A stretch of DNA of 64,000 nt from NCBI GenBank assembly GCA_903833275.1, contig CAILEP010000018.1:1-64000 (forward strand). The letters are read 5' to 3'. The notes beneath the pieces were generated by a model. The model did not search any database. It had not been told where the DNA came from and saw only the letters and a program-made list of their open reading frames with translations. Shown piece by piece: positions 59,453-64,000 of the stretch (the stretch's first letter is position 1; the number at the start of each line of letters is the position of its first letter). The position numbers and the translations under genes were made by a program. The DNA is from an uncultured Bdellovibrionales bacterium (lineage in GTDB: Bacteria; Bdellovibrionota; Bdellovibrionia; Bdellovibrionales; UBA1609).

Positions 59453-60526
59453 CTAGTCGAATAAGCTTTCGTCGTACTCTTCGATATCAGGTTGAAAGTC
59501 GCCGCCCTCGTCTTTATCTCGAGTTTTTTCGCCATCGCCACCTTTGCGGTGCCCTTTACGTGTGCCTGAGTCTTCGTGAGAGCCAGTGGCTGGAGCCATG
59601 TGCTTATGTTTCTTGTGCTCGAAGTTGGCGCCTGGGCCACCGGCCATGTCGACCCCGAACGAGAGCCCGGCAAACAAAGTCTGCCCTTGGGCGGTTTCAG
59701 TTCCTAAAAGCGTCGTGCCCCAGCCGGCCGTGATTTGAATATTGTTTTCAAATGCGAGGCCCGCAGTTAAGCGGAGCTCGGTTAGAGCTGGGTTGGTGGC
59801 GTAGTAGCGAAAACTTTGCCCATCAACGAAGAAAGTGCGATTTTCGCGTGGGTAGTTGAGGGTTTGCTTGTCGTTGATCACGGGTTGATAACCGTCGAAC
59901 GAGCCAGCCAATAGAAAGTGATGCGAGCGCCATAGGAGCCCCGCTTGCCAGGTCATATCATTGGCGCGGTCGTCATCCTGATATAGAAACCCGAGGTAGC
60001 CATAACCGCGCAATTGGCCAAGGTTGATGATAGCCCACGAGCCGGCTTGCAGAGAGTCAGCGTAGTCATTGGTTAGGACCGAGTCGTTGAGGTTGTCGTT
60101 AAGATTTATGCGCTTAAACGCCAATGCGCCTTTTAGTTCTGGCACGAGTCGAAAACGGCCATAATCTAAAAAATATTGAGCGAAGGCATGCCCGTCTGAA
60201 ATCTCACTATTGGTGCGGTTTTTTGTCGCTGGTAGCGAGATAAAGAGGTCTTCGCCAGTGCTGCGCGCATAGGCCATGTTGATACCGCCACCGATAACGA
60301 AATTCTCAGGTAAGTCAAATTTGCCGTCGATGGTGGTCGTGATATTTTGGTACTTTTGCCCGAAGGGCAGAGTCAGTTTGTTGCTGAAGCGGTCGTAATT
60401 GGCTGTTGTCGAAAAATACTCAGTGTTGGCCGAAAAGGTCATCTGCCCTTCCCGATAAGTCGGTGGCAATGCGGCAAATGAATTCTGGGCTACGAATAAC
60501 AAAATATAAATGCTAATTAGTTTCAT
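59453..60526 (-). CDS. Outer-membrane-type protein with charged, His-rich tail
   Basis: About 357 residues from ATG 60526. A signal peptide (ISIYILLFVAQNSFA, cleavage after SFA) is followed by a beta-strand-rich region to about 290 that looks like an outer-membrane barrel, with no known family. The last 60 residues switch to a polar tail rich in His, Lys, Glu and Asp (HKKHKHMAPATGSHED; GDGEKTRDKDEGGD). The tail does not end in the usual barrel signature, so it would project from the membrane. Metal binding is conceivable. Divergent from the MFS gene. Confidence 0.6.
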   Translation of the reverse strand: MKLISIYILLFVAQNSFAALPPTYREGQMTFSANTEYFSTTANYDRFSNKLTLPFGQKYQNITTTIDGKFDLPENFVIGGGINMAYARSTGEDLFISLPATKNRTNSEISDGHAFAQYFLDYGRFRLVPELKGALAFKRINLNDNLNDSVLTNDYADSLQAGSWAIINLGQLRGYGYLGFLYQDDDRANDMTWQAGLLWRSHHFLLAGSFDGYQPVINDKQTLNYPRENRTFFVDGQSFRYYATNPALTELRLTAGLAFENNIQITAGWGTTLLGTETAQGQTLFAGLSFGVDMAGGPGANFEHKKHKHMAPATGSHEDSGTRKGHRKGGDGEKTRDKDEGGDFQPDIEEYDESLFD

Positions 60527-60532
60527 AAGAAA

Positions 60533-60538
60533 ATAATA
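60533..60538 (-). promoter_or_regulatory. TANNNT element 6 nt before the barrel protein ATG
   Basis: On the minus strand TATTAT is followed by TTTCTT and ATG 60526. TTGCGA lies 18 bases further upstream as a possible -35. No Shine-Dalgarno. Confidence 0.4.
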
Positions 60539-60561
60539 ATAATGAATGTCGGTGACTCGCA

Positions 60562-61758
60562 ATGAATAAAAACCCTTTAGCCGTAATTTTTCTGACCGTA
60601 TTCGTCGATTTGGTCGGTTTTGGCATAATAATCCCGTTAAGCCCGTTTTTAGCCCGCAAGTTCGGCGCCTCAGCCTTTGAAATCGGGCTATTGATGGCAG
60701 CCTACTCTGGTATGCAGTTCATTTTCTCGCCTTTTTGGGGAGGGTGGTCTGATCGACTTGGTCGGCGACCCATTTTGCTGATGAGCATTGGGGCCACGGC
60801 GCTGGCGCATTTGATGTTCTATTTTTCGACCACACTTTGGATGCTTTTTCTAGCTCGAGCGTTGGCTGGGCTTTTTAGCGCCAATATTTCGACCGCCTCA
60901 GCATTTATCGCGGATGTGACTGATGCTAAAGACCGCTCAAAAAATATGGGCTTAATTGGCGCTGCGTTCGGTTTGGGTTTCGTATTGGGCCCAGCGCTGG
61001 GCGGCGTTTTTGCTCGTGTGGGCGATAACTTCCCAGCCCTTCTGGCCGCCATCATCAGTGGTTGCAACTTTGTAGCCGCCTATTTCTTTTTGCCAGAATC
61101 GTTAGCCCCAGAAAATCGTCGGCGTCGAGAGCGTAAGTCACGCATCAAGAACATCGTCGAAAATATTCGCCGGCCCATAATAGGCACGTTGCTGTCTTCG
61201 CAATTTATTATGGGTTTCGCCATGGCCAGCATGGAGGCCACCCTTTTCTTATTTGTTTCAGATCGTTTTAGCTGGAGTATGGAGAAAGCCAGTTACGGCT
61301 TTGCCTACGTTGGTATTTGTATCGCGATCACACAGGGCTATTTGGTTCGAAAACTTTTGCCGGCCATCGGTGAGAAAAAACTTTTAATTTTTGGTCTGGC
61401 CCTTTTTGCCGCAAGTTTTTTATTGATGGGCCTCAGCACTCAAGTCTGGATCTTGGCCATTGCCATGACGATGCTTGCGGTTGGCAACGGTTTGATTTCG
61501 CCCTCGCTGACCGGTAGCTTGAGTTTGCTTTCGTCGCCGAAAGAGCAGGGTGAAATTTTAGGGGTGAATCAATCGCTCTCAGCGCTAGCCCGGATTTTTG
61601 GGCCGCCAGTGGGTGGATATTTTTACGCTCAGATTTCGATCACCTCACCATTTTATTTTTCGGCCACAGTTAGCTTTTTTGGTTTGTTGTTAGTTTGGTT
61701 ACACCGGGCGGCCTTGCCATCGGCGGCGCAAGGGCAGCCGCCGGCAGCGACGCACTAG
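60562..61758 (+). CDS. MFS transporter (tetracycline/drug-proton antiporter-like)
   Basis: 398 residues with about 12 helices. The start LAVIFLTVFVDLVGFGIIIPLSPFLA, the loop motif GGWSDRLGRRPILL (MFS motif A) and GAAFGLGFVLGPALGG (motif C, antiporters) place it with TetA/Bcr-like exporters of the DHA1 group. The substrate is unknown. Start ATG 60562 lacks a good ribosome-binding site. Divergent from the barrel gene and 16 bases before valS. Confidence 0.9.
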   Translation: MNKNPLAVIFLTVFVDLVGFGIIIPLSPFLARKFGASAFEIGLLMAAYSGMQFIFSPFWGGWSDRLGRRPILLMSIGATALAHLMFYFSTTLWMLFLARALAGLFSANISTASAFIADVTDAKDRSKNMGLIGAAFGLGFVLGPALGGVFARVGDNFPALLAAIISGCNFVAAYFFLPESLAPENRRRRERKSRIKNIVENIRRPIIGTLLSSQFIMGFAMASMEATLFLFVSDRFSWSMEKASYGFAYVGICIAITQGYLVRKLLPAIGEKKLLIFGLALFAASFLLMGLSTQVWILAIAMTMLAVGNGLISPSLTGSLSLLSSPKEQGEILGVNQSLSALARIFGPPVGGYFYAQISITSPFYFSATVSFFGLLLVWLHRAALPSAAQGQPPAATH

Positions 61759-61774
61759 TTTCAAGGGGGTTTTT

Positions 61775-64000
61775 TTGGAATTGTCAGATCGGTACTCACC
61801 AAAAGAAGTCGAAGGTCGTCTCTACAAGTGGTGGAGTGATAAGGGCTACTTCGCCGCGCAAGACCAATCGACCAAACCGCCGTACAGCGTGATATTGCCT
61901 CCGCCAAACGTCACCGGCCAATTGCATATTGGTCACGCCCTCAATCACTCGATGCAAGATCTCCTTATTCGCTGGAAGCGCATGTCGGGCTTCAACGCTT
62001 TGTGGATGCCAGGTACCGATCATGCCGGCATTGCCACCCAAGGTGTGGTCGAGCGCGAACTGGCAAAAGAAAAGCTCACCCGCCGCGAATTGGGTCGAGA
62101 AAAATTTCTCGAACGAGTCTGGGGCTGGAAGAAACAATACGGTGATCGCATTATCGAGCAGATGAAGTATCTCGGCGATTCGTGCGACTGGGATCGATTT
62201 GTTTTTACTCTCGACGAGGGCGTGTCACTCGCCGTTCGCCGCGTCTTCGTTCAACTTTACAAAAAGGGCCTCATATACAAGGGCACGAAACTAATCAATT
62301 GGAGCCCTAAGCTTGAATCCGCGCTTTCGGATCTCGAAGTTGAATATAAAGAAATCAAAGGTTCGCTCTATCATATTCGTTATCCAACTGAAGATGGCAA
62401 AGGCGAAGTCACCGTAGCGACCACACGCCCAGAGACTATGCTAGGCGACGTGGCGGTGGCGGTTCACCCTCAAGACGAACGCTACAAGGCCCTCATTGGC
62501 AAAAAGGTTCGCATACCGTTAACGACGCGGTCGATACCGGTGATTGCAGATGAATACGTCGACAAAGAGTTTGGTTCGGGCGTTGTCAAAATCACCCCCG
62601 CGCACGATTTTAACGATTACACAATTGGTATTCGTCACAAATTGCCAATGATTACGATTTTAAATCGTGATGGCACGCTGAATGAAAACGGGCTGGCCTA
62701 CAAGGGTCTCAAAGTTCAAGAGGCTCGCAAGCGTGTTCTTGATGATCTGCGAGCGCAAAATTTTATCGTCAAAGAAGACCCACACACGCATTCAGTTGGG
62801 CATGACTCGCGCACTGGCGTGGTGGCTGAGCCGATGCTGTCTGAGCAATGGTTTGTGAAAATGGAGACTCTTGCCGGGCCGGCAAAAGCGGTTGTTGAAA
62901 ATGGCACGGTGAGCTTCGAGCCCGAAGCTTGGGCTAAGACTTATCTGCACTGGCTTAATAATATTCAAGATTGGTGTATTTCTCGTCAACTTTGGTGGGG
63001 GCACCGCATACCGGCTTGGTATTGCGAAGGCTGCAAACATATAAATGTCGCCGAGACAGCGCCGGTAAAATGTGAAAAATGCAATAGTGCAAACCTCAAG
63101 CAAGAAGACGACGTGCTCGACACTTGGTTTAGCTCGGCGCTTTGGCCGTTTAGCACCATGGGATGGCCCGAAGAGACCGAAACCCTTAAGACATTTTACC
63201 CCACAGATGTTTTAGTCACCGGCCACGATATTATTTTTTTCTGGGTGGCTCGCATGATTATGCTGGGCCTCGAATTTCGCGGTGATGTCCCGTTTCGCAA
63301 AGTTCTGATCACCGGGCTTATACGCGATGCCGAAGGTCGAAAAATGTCGAAGTCGCTCGGCAATGCTCTCGACCCTGTCGAGTTGATTGAAGAGTTTGGC
63401 GCCGACAGTGTGCGCTTCACATTGCTCGCTCAAGTGGCGGCCGGCAAAGATCTTAAATTTTCGGTGCCCCGTCTCGAGGGCTACCGTAACTTTATGAATA
63501 AAATTTGGAACGCCGCCCGTTTCTCACTCTCAGTATTGAGCGATTTTTCGCCACCGGCCACCGGCGTGCGAACACTTGCCAAAATCGAAAATCTTTCAGA
63601 CGCCGACAGCTGGATCATTTATAAGCTCGCCGAATGCGAACGTCAGGTAGACGAGTTGCTTGGTGCGGCTCGCTTTTCAGAGGCGGCCAATGTGCTTTAC
63701 GATTTCGTTTGGCACAAGTTCTGTGACTGGTATCTCGAATTGATCAAGCCCGTGCTTTACGGTGATAAGCAAACAGAGCGCGTGACAACACAGCTCGTGC
63801 TCGCCCAAACGCTCAATCGAATCGTGCGTCTTTTGCACCCGTTTGTGCCCTTCATCACTGAAGAGATTTATCAAAAACTGCCGATCAAAGGTGAGGCTTG
63901 TATTGTCGATGCCTACCCGAACCCGAAATCAGATCGCGACTGGTTGGCTCTCGGGGCCAAAGAGAAAGCTCAAGAACTTGATTTGGTGATCGAAGTGATC
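61775..64000 (+). CDS. valS: Valyl-tRNA synthetase, N-terminal 742 residues (runs off window)
   Basis: A class Ia synthetase open to the end of the window. The ATP-binding HIGH motif is in PPPNVTGQLHIGHALNHS, followed by WMPGTDHAGIATQ. The editing domain has TTRPETMLGDVAVAV. KMSKSLGN is the second signature. The anticodon-binding domain starts after residue 590. The start is TTG 61775, 5-6 bases after AAGGGGG; a second TTG at 61781 is possible. The 3' end (coiled coil, stop) lies outside the window. Confidence 0.96.
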   Translation, partial: MELSDRYSPKEVEGRLYKWWSDKGYFAAQDQSTKPPYSVILPPPNVTGQLHIGHALNHSMQDLLIRWKRMSGFNALWMPGTDHAGIATQGVVERELAKEKLTRRELGREKFLERVWGWKKQYGDRIIEQMKYLGDSCDWDRFVFTLDEGVSLAVRRVFVQLYKKGLIYKGTKLINWSPKLESALSDLEVEYKEIKGSLYHIRYPTEDGKGEVTVATTRPETMLGDVAVAVHPQDERYKALIGKKVRIPLTTRSIPVIADEYVDKEFGSGVVKITPAHDFNDYTIGIRHKLPMITILNRDGTLNENGLAYKGLKVQEARKRVLDDLRAQNFIVKEDPHTHSVGHDSRTGVVAEPMLSEQWFVKMETLAGPAKAVVENGTVSFEPEAWAKTYLHWLNNIQDWCISRQLWWGHRIPAWYCEGCKHINVAETAPVKCEKCNSANLKQEDDVLDTWFSSALWPFSTMGWPEETETLKTFYPTDVLVTGHDIIFFWVARMIMLGLEFRGDVPFRKVLITGLIRDAEGRKMSKSLGNALDPVELIEEFGADSVRFTLLAQVAAGKDLKFSVPRLEGYRNFMNKIWNAARFSLSVLSDFSPPATGVRTLAKIENLSDADSWIIYKLAECERQVDELLGAARFSEAANVLYDFVWHKFCDWYLELIKPVLYGDKQTERVTTQLVLAQTLNRIVRLLHPFVPFITEEIYQKLPIKGEACIVDAYPNPKSDRDWLALGAKEKAQELDLVIEVI

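Noticed and set aside
1-64000. CRISPR arrays, tRNA or rRNA genes, prophage
   Set aside because: No regularly spaced direct repeats, no cloverleaf-like sequence or CCA ends, and no phage structural or integrase genes were noticed on either strand.

Overview
The window is a gene-dense, mid-GC bacterial chromosome segment of Gram-negative type: many lipoproteins, porin-like barrels, TonB/ExbBD-type proteins and SfsA. The gene mix (a cluster of FHA-domain proteins with a lone TadC, a CFI-box-CTERM protein, LytM peptidases, a KirBac channel, DivIVA with YggS/ProC/YggU, a RAYT with REP palindromes) fits Bdellovibrionota or a neighbouring delta-proteobacterial lineage. That assignment is inference; no 16S or other phylogenetic marker was compared. 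No tRNA, rRNA, CRISPR array or prophage was seen, and no stretch over 300 bases lacks a gene.

Region 1 (1-430) is a scar: the end of an IS3-family element, the 3' remainder of a membrane-protein gene it appears to interrupt, and a perfect 28-bp-arm REP hairpin that supplies the stop codon.

Region 2 (430-13.5 kb) is the most unusual part: a purine-to-central-metabolism locus. guaD makes xanthine from guanine, XdhA/B/C make urate, PuuD (membrane urate oxidase with a fused cytochrome c) makes 5-hydroxyisourate, and UraH makes OHCU. A 1553-residue protein then joins a malate synthase-like module, OHCU decarboxylase, a serine beta-lactamase-fold hydrolase and allantoicase in one chain. No classical allantoinase or ureidoglycolate lyase is present in the window. 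The beta-lactamase-like module lies between the modules for the preceding and following steps, so it is a candidate for the missing hydantoin-ring opening. A dienelactone hydrolase-family gene and a beta-barrel protein precede puuD on the opposite strand.

Region 3 (13.6-24.3 kb) is mixed: KirBac channel, LytM peptidase, dicarboxylate/amino-acid symporter, glycosyltransferase, nucleotidyltransferase-kinase fusion, double-ATPase peptide-type ABC protein, HAD phosphatase, O-methyltransferase, TfoX-like protein, acetyltransferase and hydrolase. Region 4 (24.3-32.9 kb) has an AceE-type pyruvate dehydrogenase E1, a TonB-like protein, a PP2C phosphatase, an M23 peptidase, the RAYT/REP cassette, then rpsI, rplM and truA. 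Region 5 (32.9-41.9 kb) has secreted proteins of unknown function, asd, pssA, a dolichol-kinase-like gene, a DsbA-like lipoprotein and sfsA.

Region 6 (42-47.6 kb) is lipA-E2-E3-lipB followed by convergent exbB/exbD. The dehydrogenase E1 is not in this operon; the AceE gene lies about 15 kb away. Region 7 (47.6-56.3 kb) has a sulfatase-fold lipoprotein and a six-gene minus-strand operon (TadC, DUF192, three FHA proteins, a degenerate PP2C-like protein). Region 8 (56.3-64 kb) is maf-yggS-proC-divIVA-yggU, an outer-membrane-type protein, an MFS transporter and the 5' part of valS.

A recurring pattern is a TANNNT hexamer exactly 6 nt before the ATG, without a Shine-Dalgarno sequence, at six gene starts, with looser versions at four more. 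This suggests that leaderless transcripts are common in this organism.
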